Assembly (NCBI RefSeq): GCF_022690685.1 | Contig: NZ_JALCYY010000022.1 | Location: 19,159 to 83,158, forward strand | Reading direction: 5' to 3' | Length of the DNA stretch: 64,000 nucleotides | DNA from: Anaeromyxobacter terrae | Lineage (GTDB): Bacteria; Myxococcota; Myxococcia; Myxococcales; Anaeromyxobacteraceae | Shown here: one piece after another, positions 27,673 through 40,007 of the stretch | Numbering within the stretch: the first letter of the stretch is position 1 | Layout: each line of letters starts with the position of its first letter | Made by a program: the position numbers and the translations under genes | Notes under the pieces: generated by a model | What the model was told of the DNA's origin: nothing | The model's input: the letters and a program-made list of their open reading frames with translations, nothing else | The model's database searches: none

Positions 27673-28908
27673 ATGCCCCTCCACGTCGAGATCCTCTCCA
27701 CCGGCGACGAGCTCCTCACCGGCCAGGTCGTGGACACGAACTCCACCTGGCTCATGGACCGGCTCTGGGACCTCGGCGTCATGGTCCGGCGCAAGACGCT
27801 CGTGGGCGACGATCGGGCCGACCTCGACGCGGCGATCCGCGAGACGACCGCGCGCGCCGACCTCGTGGTGATGAGCGGCGGCATGGGCCCGACCGAGGAC
27901 GACCTCACGAGCGAGTGCGTCGCCGCGGTGATGGGCGTGCCGCTCGAGCTGCACGAGCCGTCGCTGCGCGCGCTCGAGGAGCGCTTCCGCCGCTTCGGCC
28001 GCACGATGACGCCCAACAACGAGAAGCAGGCGCGCTTCCCGCGCGGCGCCGAGGTCGTGCCGAACCGGTTCGGCTCGGCGCCCGGGTTCGCCGTCCGCAT
28101 CGGCCGCGCGGAGGTGGTCTGCTTCCCCGGCGTGCCGCTCGAGTACCGGGGGCTCGTCGAGGAGTGGCTGCTGTCGCGGCTCGCGGCGCGGCTCGGCGAG
28201 GTGCCAGCGGGACGCGTGCTGAAGCTGTTCGGCGTCCCCGAGTCCCACGCCGATCACGCGATGCGGCCGCTCATGGACGATCCCGCGAACGCGGACGTCC
28301 GCTTCGGCTTCCGCGCGCACTGGCCGGAGGTCCACGTGAAGTGGACCGTGCCCGCCCCGGACGCCGCCGCGCGCGCCGACCGGCTCACCGCCGCGGCCCG
28401 CGCGATCTTCGGCGACGCCGTCTTCGGCGAGGGCAAGGAGGAGCTGCCAGAGCTCGTCGTCGCGCGGCTCGCCGCCCGCGGCGAGCGCGTCGCGCTCGCG
28501 GAGAGCTGCACGGGCGGGCTCGTCGCCGAGCTCCTGACCGAGGTCCCCGGCGCCTCGGCGGTGCTCGACCTCGGCGTCGTGGCCTACGCGGACCCCATGA
28601 AGGAGGCGGTGCTCGGCGTCCCGGGCCACGTCCTCGCGGCCCACGGCGCGGTGTCCGAGCCGGTCGCGCGCGCGCTCGCCGAGGGGGCGCGCCGCCTCGG
28701 GCGGGCGACCTGGGGGATCGGGATCACCGGGATCGCCGGGCCGACCGGTGGGACGCCGGAGAAGCCGGTCGGGACGGTGCACCTCGCGCTCGCCGGGCCC
28801 TCGGGGACGAGCGCGGTGCAGCGGCTCTACCGCGGCGACCGCGAGCGGATCCGCCGCACCGCAGCCCACGAGGCCCTGAACCTGCTGCGGCTGGCGATGC
28901 GCTCGTGA
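27673..28908 (+). CDS. cinA: CinA: molybdopterin-binding-fold / nicotinamide-nucleotide amidase protein
   Basis: 411 aa. N-terminal COG1058/MoCF domain (STGDELLTGQVVDTNS, MSGGMGPTEDDLT) and C-terminal PncC-type amidase domain (ALAESCTGGLVAELLT, GITGIAGPTGGTPEKPVGTV). The two act on pyridine nucleotides (ADP-ribose pyrophosphatase and NMN deamidase in bacteria studied). In many genomes cinA precedes recA; here recA is 4.3 kb away and reversed. Third gene of the pssA-pgpA run, 14 bp after pgpA. Confidence 0.94.
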   Translation: MPLHVEILSTGDELLTGQVVDTNSTWLMDRLWDLGVMVRRKTLVGDDRADLDAAIRETTARADLVVMSGGMGPTEDDLTSECVAAVMGVPLELHEPSLRALEERFRRFGRTMTPNNEKQARFPRGAEVVPNRFGSAPGFAVRIGRAEVVCFPGVPLEYRGLVEEWLLSRLAARLGEVPAGRVLKLFGVPESHADHAMRPLMDDPANADVRFGFRAHWPEVHVKWTVPAPDAAARADRLTAAARAIFGDAVFGEGKEELPELVVARLAARGERVALAESCTGGLVAELLTEVPGASAVLDLGVVAYADPMKEAVLGVPGHVLAAHGAVSEPVARALAEGARRLGRATWGIGITGIAGPTGGTPEKPVGTVHLALAGPSGTSAVQRLYRGDRERIRRTAAHEALNLLRLAMRS

Positions 28909-28966
28909 CCGTTCGGGACGCCGGAGGCGCGTCCCGCCGTCCCCGGCTCGCTCCTGCGCGGCGGCG

Positions 28967-29413
28967 CTACCCCGCCACCTCGTCGCAGAACAGCTCGACG
29001 AAGCGGTCCCAGGAGACGAAGCCCGCAGTGGTCTCGACGAGCTCCGCGTAGAGGACGGTCGCCCCCGGGAGGAGCGCGTCGAGCGGCTTCGGCCGGTAGC
29101 GCTCGGCGAGGCCACCCTCCTCGAGCACCCGCCGGACCAGCGCCTGCACGTTCACCGCGCGGCCCTCGAGCTTCCCCTCGCGGTCGAGGAGCCAGCCGAT
29201 GAGCTGCCCGATCCGCTGCCGGACGGCGACGCGCGGGTCCGCCCCGCCCGCGGCGAGGGCCTCGTTCACGGCGTCCGGCGGGGCGTCGCGCACGACGAGC
29301 CACGTGAGCGAGCGCTCCGCCTCGAAGCCGGCCCGCGCGAGCGACGCGCGGCAGCGGGCCTCCTCGTCGGGGCCACAGCGGATTCGCACGACGGGCTCGG
29401 TCCTCGCGGTCAC
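28967..29413 (-). CDS. Hypothetical protein, lineage-specific
   Basis: About 148 aa from GTG 29413 (an alternative upstream start at 29449 adds 12 basic residues). Mixed alpha/beta, with WLLDREGKLEGRAVNVQALVRRVLEEGG in the middle. No signal peptide or known domain recognised. It is convergent with cinA and divergent from the DUF1285 gene. Confidence 0.55.
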   Translation of the reverse strand: MTARTEPVVRIRCGPDEEARCRASLARAGFEAERSLTWLVVRDAPPDAVNEALAAGGADPRVAVRQRIGQLIGWLLDREGKLEGRAVNVQALVRRVLEEGGLAERYRPKPLDALLPGATVLYAELVETTAGFVSWDRFVELFCDEVAG

Positions 29414-29477
29414 GCGCGGTTCGTTACCACCCGAGCGCCGCCTCCGCAACGGCGGTCGCCGGTCCTATGATGCGCGG

Positions 29478-29963
29478 GTGACGACCGTCGACGACGCCGC
29501 GCTGGAGCTCCTGCGATCCCGGAGCGGCCTCTCGATCGACGACGAGGGCCGCTTCCTCCACCTCGGAGAGCCCATCACCCACGCGCGCACGCTGGACGTC
29601 CTGTGGCGCTCGCTCTCGCGCGCGCCCGACGGGAGATGGCTCGTGCGCGTGGGCCGTGAGTCCGCGTACGTCGAGGTGAGAGAGACGCCCTACACGGTGC
29701 GGGGCGTCCTGCCGGATGCGCCTGCCGGAGCGCTCGCGCTGCTCCTCTCCGACGGCACGCGGGAGCCGCTCGATCCCGCCACGCTGAGCGTCGGCGACGA
29801 CGGCGTGCTCCGCTGCGCCGTGAAGGGCGAGGAGCGCGCCCGCTTCACCCGCGCGGGCCAGGTGGCGCTCGGGTTCGCGATCGACGAAGACCCCCCAGGG
29901 ACGGGACGCTATGCCATCACCATCGGTGGGACCCGCTGGCCCATCCGCACCGGCCAGCGCTGA
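29478..29963 (+). CDS. DUF1285 family protein
   Basis: 161 aa from GTG 29478. The family pattern is visible: SIDDEGRFLHLGEPITHARTL, then LWRSLSRAPDGRWLVRVGRESAYVEVRETPYTV. DUF1285 proteins are small beta-rich cytoplasmic proteins of unknown role, often co-conserved in proteobacteria. Stands between a hypothetical gene and the large surface protease gene. Confidence 0.7.
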   Translation: MTTVDDAALELLRSRSGLSIDDEGRFLHLGEPITHARTLDVLWRSLSRAPDGRWLVRVGRESAYVEVRETPYTVRGVLPDAPAGALALLLSDGTREPLDPATLSVGDDGVLRCAVKGEERARFTRAGQVALGFAIDEDPPGTGRYAITIGGTRWPIRTGQR

Positions 29964-30054
29964 TCGGCGGCGCGGTCACACGACGCCGCGCGGCACGGGC
30001 GGCCCTCCTTTCGGTTGCTCGCCTGGAGAGCCCCTCCTACGTAGTGTTGCTCGA

Positions 30055-33000
30055 ATGAGAGTCCTCGCGCTCTGTGCCCTCGCGCTGCCCCTCGCGGCCG
30101 CCGCACAGCTCGGACCGAGCCCGTCGATCGGCGAGGCGATGCGATCGATGGAGCGCATGCCGGCCGAGAAGCCCCGGCCCGACCTCGAGCAGACCTTCAT
30201 CCTCCCGGAGCGCCCCGGCCAGAACCAGGTCGCCTGGTTCGACTTCAACTGGCAGTTCATCGACTTCCCGCCACCGGGCGGCGGCCCCGGGGGCCTCCGG
30301 CTCTACTACTACCGGAACGAGCTCGCCCAGGCGGAGCGGGCGCTGCCGGCCATCCAGAGCGCGTACGCGCGCCTCGTCGATCAGTTCCACTACAACCCGA
30401 CGAAGCGCATCCCCTACATCCTGTACGCGACGCAGCGCGAGTTCCAGACGCAGAACGTCTTCGCCGTCACCGAGTCCGTCCTCGGCGTCACCTCGCCCGA
30501 CGACCTCAAGATGACGGTCCCGTACTTCGGCGACCACGCGAGGTTCATCGAGGTCTCGACGCACGAGATGGTGCACCAGTTCACCATCCAGAAGCTGCTC
30601 GAGGCCGCCGGCGCCGAGGAGATGTCCTCGCCCATCGCGTTCCTGCCCCTCTGGTTCATCGAGGGCATCGCCGAGTTCTACTCGAAGGGCGGCATCGACA
30701 CGGAGACGGACCTCTACCTCCGCGACCTCGTCTGGAACCCCGATCCGCGCAAGGGCTACGACGTGCTGTCGTTCGGGGAGGACCGCATCCGCGGCTACAT
30801 CCCGACCTACAAGCTCGGCCAGGCCCGCATCGCCTTCATCGCCGACCAGTACGGCCACGAGAAGATCCAGGCGTTCCTCGAGAACGCCTACCTCATGGGC
30901 GACGGCGGGGGAGGCTACGGCGGAGGGCCCGCCCAGGGCGGCACGACGCGCAACTTCGGCGCCCTCGTGCGGCGCGTGCTGAACGAGCCCATCGAGCAGG
31001 TCGACGCGCGCTGGCGCGCGTGGCTGAAGCGCCGCTACTACCCGCAGTACCTCGAGGCGAAGCACGATCTCCCGCAGCTCAGGGAGCTGCGGCAGCTCCC
31101 CTCGGAGCCCGAGGCCTTCGTCTCGTCCGCCGACGGGAACCTCCTCCTCTTCCGCGGCATCGACCGCGAGAAGGGCCGCGCCCGCATCTACCTCCTCGAC
31201 GTGCGCAACCCGCGCAGCGCGGTCGAGATCGTCTCCGACAGCGTGCCGGGCTACGAGTCCCTCCACCCCATCGAGTACGGGGTCCTCGGCCTCGGGAACG
31301 GGATCCTCGCGTTCTCGGCGCAGGACGGGATCGGCGACCGCCTCCACGTCCAGCGCTTCCGGCACCAGCTCAAGGAGGGGAGGCCCCCGCGCATCCAGCT
31401 CGGCCGGCGCCACAAGCTCGACGTGCACGCGGCGGGCGGCGCGCCGTTCATCCAGATCGCCAGTCCTGCCTTCTCGCCGGACGGCTCGCAGATCGCGTTC
31501 GCCGGCGTCTCGACCGACGGCCAGTCCGACATCTACGTCGTGTCGGTGAAGGGCGGCGAGGCGCGCCGCATCACGAAGGATCCCTACGTCGAGAAGGACA
31601 TCGCGTGGGGAAACGACGGCATCTACTTCGCCTCGGACGCGACCGATCACGGCCGCCTGAACCTCTTCCGCATCGATCCCGTGAGCGGCGCGCGCACGCG
31701 CCTCACCACCGCCGCGAGCACCGACCGCGGCCCGTTCCCGCAGGCGGACGGCTCCGTCCTCTTCACCTCGGACGTCTCCGGGAAGCCCGACCTCTACATG
31801 CTGAAGGGGGGCGCGATCCAGCGGATCACCGACTTCACCACCGGCCTCACGAGCCCCGGCCCCTCGCCGAAGGGGCGCGGCGTGTTCGCGAGCACCTTCT
31901 ACGGGGGCGTCTTCAGGGTCGTCGAGGTGCCGAAGGTGGCCTGGCTCGAGCAGCCGGGCGTCGCCGTCCTGCCGCCCGCGGGCGACGTGCTCGACATCCC
32001 CAGCGCCGCCTGGCCGGAGCGGGTGAAGGACTACGAGTCGCTCTCGATCCGCAACTGGCGGCCGGAGGCGGGCTTCGTCTACGGCGGCGGCGCGGGCAGC
32101 GCGGTCGCCGGGCGGGCCGCGGTGCTGTTCTCGGACATGCTCCGGGACAACGTCCTCTTCGTGGACCTCTCGGTGTACGGCTCGTTCGACTACACCCAGG
32201 GTCTCCTGCTCTTCGAGAACCGCTCGCGGCGGCTCTCGTGGGTGCTCGGCGGGTTCCACTTCGTCCAGCAGAACCTGGACCGGCTGGACCCGAACCTCGC
32301 CTACTACCAGCGCGACTTCGGGGTGGTCGGCGCGCTGCGCTACCCGCTCGACCGCTTCCGCCGGGTGGAGGCGGAGCTCACGCTGGGCGGCGTCCAGCGC
32401 TACTGCCTCACCGACTTCTCGGGCGCGGTGACCCTGATCTGCCAGGGCGTCGCGCTCACCGGCGGTCCCTACGCGACCACGCAGGACTGGGAGCGCCGCA
32501 ACGGCGGCGTCAACTTCACCATCTCCCCCACCGTCCGCTACGGCTACGACACCATCCGCTACGATCCGCTCACCGGGCCGGTGGCGGGCGGCTCGCTCCT
32601 GCTCGAGCTCGGCGGCGGGTACCTCCCCGGCCGCGAAGCGGTGCACGGCTTCTTCCGGGCGGACGCGCAGAAGTACTGGCAGCTCGTCGGCCGCTCGAAC
32701 TTCATGCTCCGCGCCGCCGGTGGGACGACCTTCGCGCCGAACGCGAAGAGCAGCGTCTGGGAGAAGAGCTGGTGGCTCACCTCCGCCGACAACCTGCGCG
32801 GCTTCTACCCGCTCGATCTCGAGTTCCTCATCGGGCAGCACTACTACGTGATGAACGCCGAGCTGCAGTTCCCGCTCGACCCGCTCATCCGCCTCCTCAT
32901 CTTCGACTACCTCGAGGGCGTGGCCGCGCTCGACTTCGGCGGCGTGTTCAACCGCTTCGAGAGCCGCGTCGGCGGGGCCAGCCCCACCGAGGTGGTGGCG

Positions 33001-33189
33001 CACAACGATCTCGGCGCCTGGGACTCGCGCACCCTCACCGGCGTGCTCGGCGTGAACGTGCTCTTCGGACCGCTCCTCCTGCGCGTCCACTTCGGCCACC
33101 CGTTCGACATCGGTGGGCTCCAGACCCCCGCCCTGCGCGACCACGCGCGCTGGGTGACGAACATCACGCTGCGCTACTTCTTCTTCTGA
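30055..33189 (+). CDS. HEXXH metalloprotease, beta-propeller and outer-membrane barrel fusion
   Basis: 1044 aa with a signal peptide ([18 protein letters not shown]). Three parts are visible. (1) A gluzincin-like peptidase: THEMVHQ at about residues 169-175, and the third ligand Glu in [10 protein letters not shown] about 30 residues later. (2) A TolB/WD40-type propeller (about 370-650) with repeats such as [15 protein letters not shown] and [17 protein letters not shown]. (3) A C-terminal part rich in alternating beta strands (about 700-1044) that ends RYFFF, a classic barrel-assembly signature, so it should be anchored in the outer membrane. The function could be surface proteolysis or predation; that is inference. 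Confidence 0.8.
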   Translation: MRVLALCALALPLAAAAQLGPSPSIGEAMRSMERMPAEKPRPDLEQTFILPERPGQNQVAWFDFNWQFIDFPPPGGGPGGLRLYYYRNELAQAERALPAIQSAYARLVDQFHYNPTKRIPYILYATQREFQTQNVFAVTESVLGVTSPDDLKMTVPYFGDHARFIEVSTHEMVHQFTIQKLLEAAGAEEMSSPIAFLPLWFIEGIAEFYSKGGIDTETDLYLRDLVWNPDPRKGYDVLSFGEDRIRGYIPTYKLGQARIAFIADQYGHEKIQAFLENAYLMGDGGGGYGGGPAQGGTTRNFGALVRRVLNEPIEQVDARWRAWLKRRYYPQYLEAKHDLPQLRELRQLPSEPEAFVSSADGNLLLFRGIDREKGRARIYLLDVRNPRSAVEIVSDSVPGYESLHPIEYGVLGLGNGILAFSAQDGIGDRLHVQRFRHQLKEGRPPRIQLGRRHKLDVHAAGGAPFIQIASPAFSPDGSQIAFAGVSTDGQSDIYVVSVKGGEARRITKDPYVEKDIAWGNDGIYFASDATDHGRLNLFRIDPVSGARTRLTTAASTDRGPFPQADGSVLFTSDVSGKPDLYMLKGGAIQRITDFTTGLTSPGPSPKGRGVFASTFYGGVFRVVEVPKVAWLEQPGVAVLPPAGDVLDIPSAAWPERVKDYESLSIRNWRPEAGFVYGGGAGSAVAGRAAVLFSDMLRDNVLFVDLSVYGSFDYTQGLLLFENRSRRLSWVLGGFHFVQQNLDRLDPNLAYYQRDFGVVGALRYPLDRFRRVEAELTLGGVQRYCLTDFSGAVTLICQGVALTGGPYATTQDWERRNGGVNFTISPTVRYGYDTIRYDPLTGPVAGGSLLLELGGGYLPGREAVHGFFRADAQKYWQLVGRSNFMLRAAGGTTFAPNAKSSVWEKSWWLTSADNLRGFYPLDLEFLIGQHYYVMNAELQFPLDPLIRLLIFDYLEGVAALDFGGVFNRFESRVGGASPTEVVAHNDLGAWDSRTLTGVLGVNVLFGPLLLRVHFGHPFDIGGLQTPALRDHARWVTNITLRYFFF

Positions 33190-33200
33190 TCCCGCGAGGC

Positions 33201-33229
33201 GGGACGGGGACGGGCCGAGTCCCCGCCCC
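33201..33229. terminator. Terminator between the surface protease gene and recA
   Basis: GGGACGGGGAC (33201-33211) pairs with GTCCCCGCCCC (33219-33229) with one mismatch. Located between convergent genes, 12 bp from each stop codon region. Confidence 0.6.
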
Positions 33230-33240
33230 GGCTCGCGGCG

Positions 33241-34263
<1,023 letters not shown>

Positions 34264-34321
34264 GTCGTCCTCCTCGCCCCGCGGTCGGGGCCCTGTGCGC
34301 CGCCTCCGCGGCGTGTGTGGT

Positions 34322-35845
34322 TCACGAGAGCGGCCGGTCCAGCGCGCGGTACTGGATCGCCTCGGCCACGTGCGGCGCGCGCACCGCCTCCGAGCCCTCC
34401 AGATCCGCGATGGTCCTGGCGACGCGCAGCACCTTGTCGTGGGCCCGCGCGGAGAGCCCGAGCTTCTCGACCGCGGCCTGGAGGATCCGCCGGCCGCCCT
34501 CGTCCGGGCCCGCGATCCTGCGGAGCGCGCCGCCGCGCAGGCGGGCGTTCACCCCCGCGGCGCGCCCACCCGCTCGCTCCCGCTGCACCGATCGCGCGCG
34601 CTCCACGCGCGCTCGCACCTCCGCGCTCGTCGCCGTCGGCGGGGGCGGCTCGCCGAGCAGCGGCGCGGGGAGCGACGGGACGTCCACGTGCAGGTCGATG
34701 CGATCGAGGAGCGGCCCGGAGATGCGCCGCCTGTACGCGAGCAGCTCGTGCGGGGTGCAGTGGCAGCGCCGCCGCCGGTCGCCGTGGTAGCCGCACGGAC
34801 AGGGGTTCATCGCGGCGACGAGCGTGAGCTCGGCAGGGTACGTGACGCTCCGGCCGGCCCGCGCGATGGTGACGTCGCCGTCCTCGAGGGGCTGCCTCAG
34901 CGCCTCGAGGACGTGACGCCGGAACTCCGGCAGCTCGTCGAGGAACAGGACGCCGTGGTGCGCAAGCGAGACCTCGCCGGGGCGCGGGACGCTCGTCCCG
35001 CCCACGAGGCCGGCGTCCGAGATGGAGTGATGCGGCGCGCGGAAGGGGCGAGCCGTGAGGAGCCCGCGGTGCCGCGTCAGCCCGGCGACGCTGTGGACCA
35101 CGGTCGCCTCGAGCGCCTCCTCGAACGCGAGCGGCGGGAGCAGCGTCGGGAGCCGGCGCGCGAGCATCGTCTTTCCGCTGCCCGGCGGGCCGAAGAAGAG
35201 CAGGTTGTGCGCGCCGGCCGCGGCGATCTCGAGGGCCCGCTTCGCGTTCTCCTGCCCCGTCACGTCGGCGAGGTCGATCGGGACCCCCTCCGGGGGCGGC
35301 CGCGGCGCGATCCCGAGCGGCGGTCGGAGCGACGCCGTTCCGCGCGCCCAGGCGACGACGTCGCCGAGGTGCCCCGCGGCCAGGACCTTCACTCCCTCCA
35401 CGATCGATGCCTCGAGCGCGTTCGCCTCGGGCACGACGATCGCGAGCGCGCCGGCGCGGCGCGCCTCGATGGTGAGCGGGAGGACGCCGCGGACGGGCTT
35501 CACCTCCCCCGAGAGCGCGAGCTCGCCGACGAAGTGGACCTTCGCGATCGCGTCCGCGGGGATCTCCTCCACGGCGGCGAGCACGCCCATCGCCATCGGC
35601 AGATCGAACCCCGTGCCGTCCTTGCGCAGGTCCCCCGGCGCGAGGTTCACGGTGATCCGCTTGTGCGGCAGCTTCACCCCGAGGTTCCGCACCGCCGCCG
35701 CGACCCGGACCTTCGCCTCCTGCACGGCGCCCGTGGCGAGCCCGACGAGGTGGAAGCCCGGCATCCCGAGCGTCGCCTCGACCTCCACGTCGACGGGGAT
35801 CGCCTGCACGCCGAGGACGGCGCCGGAGCGGATGCGGACGAGCAT
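34322..35845 (-). CDS. comM: YifB/ComM family Mg-chelatase-like AAA+ helicase
   Basis: 507 aa. N-terminal Lon-like (ChlI) domain, then an AAA+ module with Walker [10 protein letters not shown], Walker [10 protein letters not shown], a zinc-type loop [11 protein letters not shown], and a C-terminal Mg-chelatase-like domain. ComM promotes branch migration during integration of transformed DNA, so its place next to recA is fitting. Confidence 0.95.
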   Translation of the reverse strand: MLVRIRSGAVLGVQAIPVDVEVEATLGMPGFHLVGLATGAVQEAKVRVAAAVRNLGVKLPHKRITVNLAPGDLRKDGTGFDLPMAMGVLAAVEEIPADAIAKVHFVGELALSGEVKPVRGVLPLTIEARRAGALAIVVPEANALEASIVEGVKVLAAGHLGDVVAWARGTASLRPPLGIAPRPPPEGVPIDLADVTGQENAKRALEIAAAGAHNLLFFGPPGSGKTMLARRLPTLLPPLAFEEALEATVVHSVAGLTRHRGLLTARPFRAPHHSISDAGLVGGTSVPRPGEVSLAHHGVLFLDELPEFRRHVLEALRQPLEDGDVTIARAGRSVTYPAELTLVAAMNPCPCGYHGDRRRRCHCTPHELLAYRRRISGPLLDRIDLHVDVPSLPAPLLGEPPPPTATSAEVRARVERARSVQRERAGGRAAGVNARLRGGALRRIAGPDEGGRRILQAAVEKLGLSARAHDKVLRVARTIADLEGSEAVRAPHVAEAIQYRALDRPLS

Positions 35846-35978
35846 GCACGGACGTTCAGCAGGGGCCGTGCCAGCGCGGGAGCACGGCAGCGTGGCGCGC
35901 GCAGGTTCCGTCGCGGCCGCCCCGCGCTCCCGCGCGTACGCCCCGCGGACGCTCGGGCGATCACGACGGCGCGGGGTG

Positions 35979-36692
35979 TCAGCGACCGGCGAGCCGGACC
36001 GCGCGCGCGAGCACCGCGTCGAGCATGGCCGGGGTGAGCCGGCCGGTCTGCGTGTTCTGGCGGGAGGGGTGGTAGCTGCCGACGAGCACCGGGGCGTGCG
36101 GGATGGCGAGCTCGGCGCCGTGCCCGAAGCGCGGCCGCGGGCGCGGGGGCGCGTGACCCGTCCGCGCGAGGTGCGCGAGGGCGGCGTCCCAGGCGATCGC
36201 GCCGAGCGCGAGGATCACCCGCACGCCGCCGAGCGCCGCGAGCTCGCGGTCGAGGAACGGCGCGCAGCGCGCGAGCTCGTCCGGCGCGGGGCGGTTCTGG
36301 GGCGGGACGCAGCGACAGGCGGCCGTGACGAACGCGCCCGAGAGCACGAGCCCGTCGTCCGCGGCGCGCGAGGCGGGCTGCGAGGCGAGCCCGGCCCGGT
36401 GCAGCGCTGCGTAGAGGAAGTCGCCCGAGCCGTCGCCGGTGAACATGCGCCCGGTGCGGTTCGCGCCGTGGGCGCCGGGCGCGAGCCCGAGGAGCACGAT
36501 GCGTGCGGCGGGGTCGCCGAAGCCCGGGACCCCCCTCCCCCAGTACGCCTCGTCCCGGTAGGCCCGGCGCCGCGTCCGCGCCACCTCCTCGCGCCACGCG
36601 ACGAGGCGCGGGCACGCGCGGCAGGCCTCGACGTCGCGGGCGACGAGGGAGAGGGCGCGGGGCGAGGGACGGGCGGGAGCCGGAGCGCTCAC
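35979..36692 (-). CDS. Family 5 uracil-DNA glycosylase (UdgB)
   Basis: About 237 aa from GTG 36692; a longer start at 36773 adds 27 residues. Motif 1 GLAPGAHGANRTGRMFTGD and motif 2 HPSRQNTQTGR match family 5 enzymes, which remove uracil, hypoxanthine and other bases. Cysteines CRAC near the N-terminus, with CRC further on, would ligate a 4Fe-4S cluster. It follows a strong terminator and precedes comM on the same strand. Confidence 0.88.
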   Translation of the reverse strand: MSAPAPARPSPRALSLVARDVEACRACPRLVAWREEVARTRRRAYRDEAYWGRGVPGFGDPAARIVLLGLAPGAHGANRTGRMFTGDGSGDFLYAALHRAGLASQPASRAADDGLVLSGAFVTAACRCVPPQNRPAPDELARCAPFLDRELAALGGVRVILALGAIAWDAALAHLARTGHAPPRPRPRFGHGAELAIPHAPVLVGSYHPSRQNTQTGRLTPAMLDAVLARAVRLAGR

Positions 36693-36773
36693 GCCTACGG
36701 ATCTAACCGACCGACAGAGATTCGCGACACGAGCGAGGCGCGCCTGCCAGGGCCGCAGCCCCCGTGAGATCAC

Positions 36774-36807
36774 GCCCGCGCCGTCCCGGAACGGGAGCGG
36801 CGCGGGC
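36774..36807. terminator. Very strong terminator after the TPR lipoprotein gene
   Basis: GCCCGCGCCG-TCCCG with GAA loop and CGGGA-G-CGGCGCGGGC: a 15-bp stem with a one-base bulge. It lies 45-80 bp past the TPR lipoprotein stop codon. Confidence 0.7.
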
Positions 36808-36852
36808 GCGGGTGTTCTCTTCGGACGCCGCCTCGGCGGCGCGCGGATATCG

Positions 36853-38406
36853 CTACGGCTTGCCCATCCGGCGCTTGGCGTCGTCGATCTGGCTCTTCGC
36901 GACCGTGTCGGTCACGCCCTTCGTCGCGACGGCGGCGGCGTACGCCTCCTTCGCCTTCGCCTTCTGCTTCGCGTCCTCGAAGAGGCGTCCGGCGCGGTAC
37001 AGCGCGCGGGCGGCGACGTTCGCGTCGGCGGATGCGCACTTCTCGTCCTTGCCGAAGGCGACGTACCGCTCGGCGGCCTGCGCCGGCTTCTTCGCCAGAT
37101 CGAGCTCGGAGGCGACGTTCTGGAGCGCCACGCAGCGGTTCGGCGACTCGGGGTTCTTCTGCAGGAAGTCCTCGTACATCTTCGCCGCGCCCACGTGGTC
37201 GTTCTTCTTCGACTTGTAGACGGCGAGGAGGAGCATGTTGTTCGGCGCGACCTTCGAGTCGCCGTGCTCCTTCAGGATCTTCTCGCGGACCTCGGCGGCG
37301 CGCTCGGGCTTGCCCGCCTTGTCCCACGCCACGGCGGCGTTGTGCAGCGCGTTCGCGGCGTCGCCGCCCCTCGGATCGGCCGCGAGCTGCTCGAACGCCT
37401 GGGCGGCCTCCGCGGCCTTGCCCTCGTCGAGGAGCTTCTGCGCGGACGCGAAGTGCGTGCCCGCCTCGGCCCGGGAGAGCGCCTCGAGCACCTTGCCGTA
37501 GCTCTCCTTCTCCTTCGGATCGGTCGCCTTCTGCACCTGCGCCTCGACCACCTGGCGGACGCGCGCCACCTCGGACTGATAGCCCGCCTCGTCGTTCGCG
37601 TAGAGGAACGTCTGGAGGTACAGGGGGACGGCGCTCTCGAGGACCTCGCCCTCGGTCGGCCAGCGCTTCAGGATCTCGTCGAAGCGGCGGCGCGCGTCGT
37701 CCATGTTGTCGAACGCGTACTCCACCTCGGCACCGATGAGCGCGAGCTGAGCGGGGGGGAGGCCGCCGCGGCGCTCGGCCGCGGGCTTCTTCAGCTCGGG
37801 GTCGGCCTCGAGGTTCTGCAGGTAGACGTCCGTGGCCTCGACGAAGCGCTTCCACTCGCCCGGCGGGACGCGGGGCTTGAGCGGCTCGCCCCGGCGCTGG
37901 TCGGCGTTCGCGAGCTTGATCGGCTCGAGCTGGTTCGCCTTCACCTTCTGGTTGGCGGCGTTGAGCCAGGCGCCGGCCGCGAGCCGCGCGGCGACCGCCT
38001 TGGAGGACGCGTCCGCCTGCGCGTCGGTCGCGACCTTCTGCGCCTGCTCTGCGGCGCGCTCGAACTGCATGCCCTGCATGTAGAGCTCGGCGGCGCGGTA
38101 GCGCACCGGCATCCGCCACTCGGAGGACACGAACTGGTCGGCGAACTGCGCGTAGCCCTCGGCGGCGGTGACCCACTCCGCGCGCGCCTGGTCGATGTTG
38201 CCGGACTGCTGCGCGACGAGGCCGCGCTCGTAGTGCGTGCGTGCGTCGCGGATCTTCCCGCGCTCTGCGTCGTCGAGCTGGCTGTCGACGGGGAGCTTGT
38301 AGTTCGCCTGGTAGAACCGCTCGCTGCGGCCCTTGCCGCCGCCGCCCGTTGCACAGGCCGCGGCGAGAGCGAGCAGGACGACCGAGATCCGCATCTTAGA
38401 AGTCAT
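36853..38406 (-). CDS. TPR-repeat lipoprotein
   Basis: 517 aa from ATG 38406 (GGAGAGG 8 nt upstream). Lipobox AAAC at about residue 20, then a Gly-rich linker and an almost wholly helical body made of TPR-like pairs (for example AVAWDKAGKPERAAEVREKIL, ALYRAGRLFEDAKQKAKAKEAY). Outer-membrane lipoproteins of this type take part in gliding motility complexes of myxobacteria (GltE/AglT), and the mglBA polarity genes lie 1 kb upstream. Assignment to that complex is a guess. Confidence 0.75.
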   Translation of the reverse strand: MTSKMRISVVLLALAAACATGGGGKGRSERFYQANYKLPVDSQLDDAERGKIRDARTHYERGLVAQQSGNIDQARAEWVTAAEGYAQFADQFVSSEWRMPVRYRAAELYMQGMQFERAAEQAQKVATDAQADASSKAVAARLAAGAWLNAANQKVKANQLEPIKLANADQRRGEPLKPRVPPGEWKRFVEATDVYLQNLEADPELKKPAAERRGGLPPAQLALIGAEVEYAFDNMDDARRRFDEILKRWPTEGEVLESAVPLYLQTFLYANDEAGYQSEVARVRQVVEAQVQKATDPKEKESYGKVLEALSRAEAGTHFASAQKLLDEGKAAEAAQAFEQLAADPRGGDAANALHNAAVAWDKAGKPERAAEVREKILKEHGDSKVAPNNMLLLAVYKSKKNDHVGAAKMYEDFLQKNPESPNRCVALQNVASELDLAKKPAQAAERYVAFGKDEKCASADANVAARALYRAGRLFEDAKQKAKAKEAYAAAVATKGVTDTVAKSQIDDAKRRMGKP

Positions 38407-38705
38407 GTCGTGCACCTCTCCGTCTACCGTTTGATCCGTGCCGCCCCGGGCTCGCCCGTCGCACGGCGCCCCTCCGGTGCGGCTTGCCGCCCCGCGGCGG
38501 GCGCGATGCCCCGGACGCCCGACGACGCGCTGCTGCTGCACGGAGGTGGCGTAACATACCGCGCCCGGCGCGCGGCGCCTCGTTCCGTTTACCGCGTTTC
38601 CGCCCCTGCGACACCCGCCATCCTGCGAGCTCCACGAGCGGACCGCCCCGACAGGTACGCCCGCGTCCGCCCGACACCGGCGGCGGAACTCGCCTACACG
38701 ACCGG
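38407..38705. other. Long leader/promoter region of the TPR lipoprotein gene
   Basis: About 300 bp without a gene. Must hold the promoter for the TPR lipoprotein; minus-strand TATGTT near 38555 is a possible -10, but no clear -35 was seen. Confidence 0.4.
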
Positions 38706-39299
38706 TCACGGGCGGACGGCGCCGCCCTCCGCGGAAGCACCCTCGGACGCGCCGCCCTCGACGGCGAGCTCGAAGCGAACCGCCGCGCGCTCCTCGTCCG
38801 CCGCGTCACCGCCACGGTCGTAGGTGACGAGCGTGACGCGCGTGACCGCCCCGGGCTGGGCGTCGAAGGCATAGGAGGAGCGGATGTCGAGCCGGCGCGG
38901 CGCGCCTTCCGGGCCCGAGCGCACGCGGTACACGAGCTCGGCGGACACCCGGTGCGCGCCCGCCGCGATGCGTCGATCGAGGATCCCCGCGGCGACCCCT
39001 CGCGCGCCGGCCTCCGGCGGCGCGTCGGGCGGCGCCCCGTCGAGCGCGTAGGAGGCCGACTCGAGCGCGTAGGCGGGGCCGAGCTCCTCGCGGTGGAGGA
39101 GCACGGCACGCGTCCCCGCGGCGAGCTCCGCCCCCACCCGCTCGTAGAGATCCCGCAGCCGCGCGTTCGCGGGCGCGAGCTTGCCGTGCAGCCCCGAGAC
39201 CCGCTCCTCGAGGGTGCGCACCGGAGGCGCGGTGTCCTGCGCGCGCGCGAGCGCCGCGAGCGCGGCGACACCGAGGGCGATGAGGCACCGGACTCGCAC
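38706..39299 (-). CDS. Secreted hypothetical protein
   Basis: 197 aa from GTG 39299 with a signal peptide (LIALGVAALAALARAQ). A helical region (about 25-60) is followed by a beta-rich domain (RVSAELVYRVRSG, RLDIRSSYAFD, VTRVTLVTYDRGG). No family recognised. It lies between mglBA and the TPR lipoprotein, all on the minus strand, so a shared role in the envelope is possible. Confidence 0.6.
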   Translation of the reverse strand: MRVRCLIALGVAALAALARAQDTAPPVRTLEERVSGLHGKLAPANARLRDLYERVGAELAAGTRAVLLHREELGPAYALESASYALDGAPPDAPPEAGARGVAAGILDRRIAAGAHRVSAELVYRVRSGPEGAPRRLDIRSSYAFDAQPGAVTRVTLVTYDRGGDAADEERAAVRFELAVEGGASEGASAEGGAVRP

Positions 39300-39417
39300 C
39301 GCGTCGCTCCCCTCCCCGAGCCCGAGCGAGCCTCGAGGCCCGGGTCGCGTTCGACTCCGGGTCGTTATAGCACGCGGGGACGGCGCGGCCTGCGCACGTC
39401 CGGGGGGCCTCGCGGCG

Positions 39418-40005
<588 letters not shown>

Positions 40006-40007
40006 GA

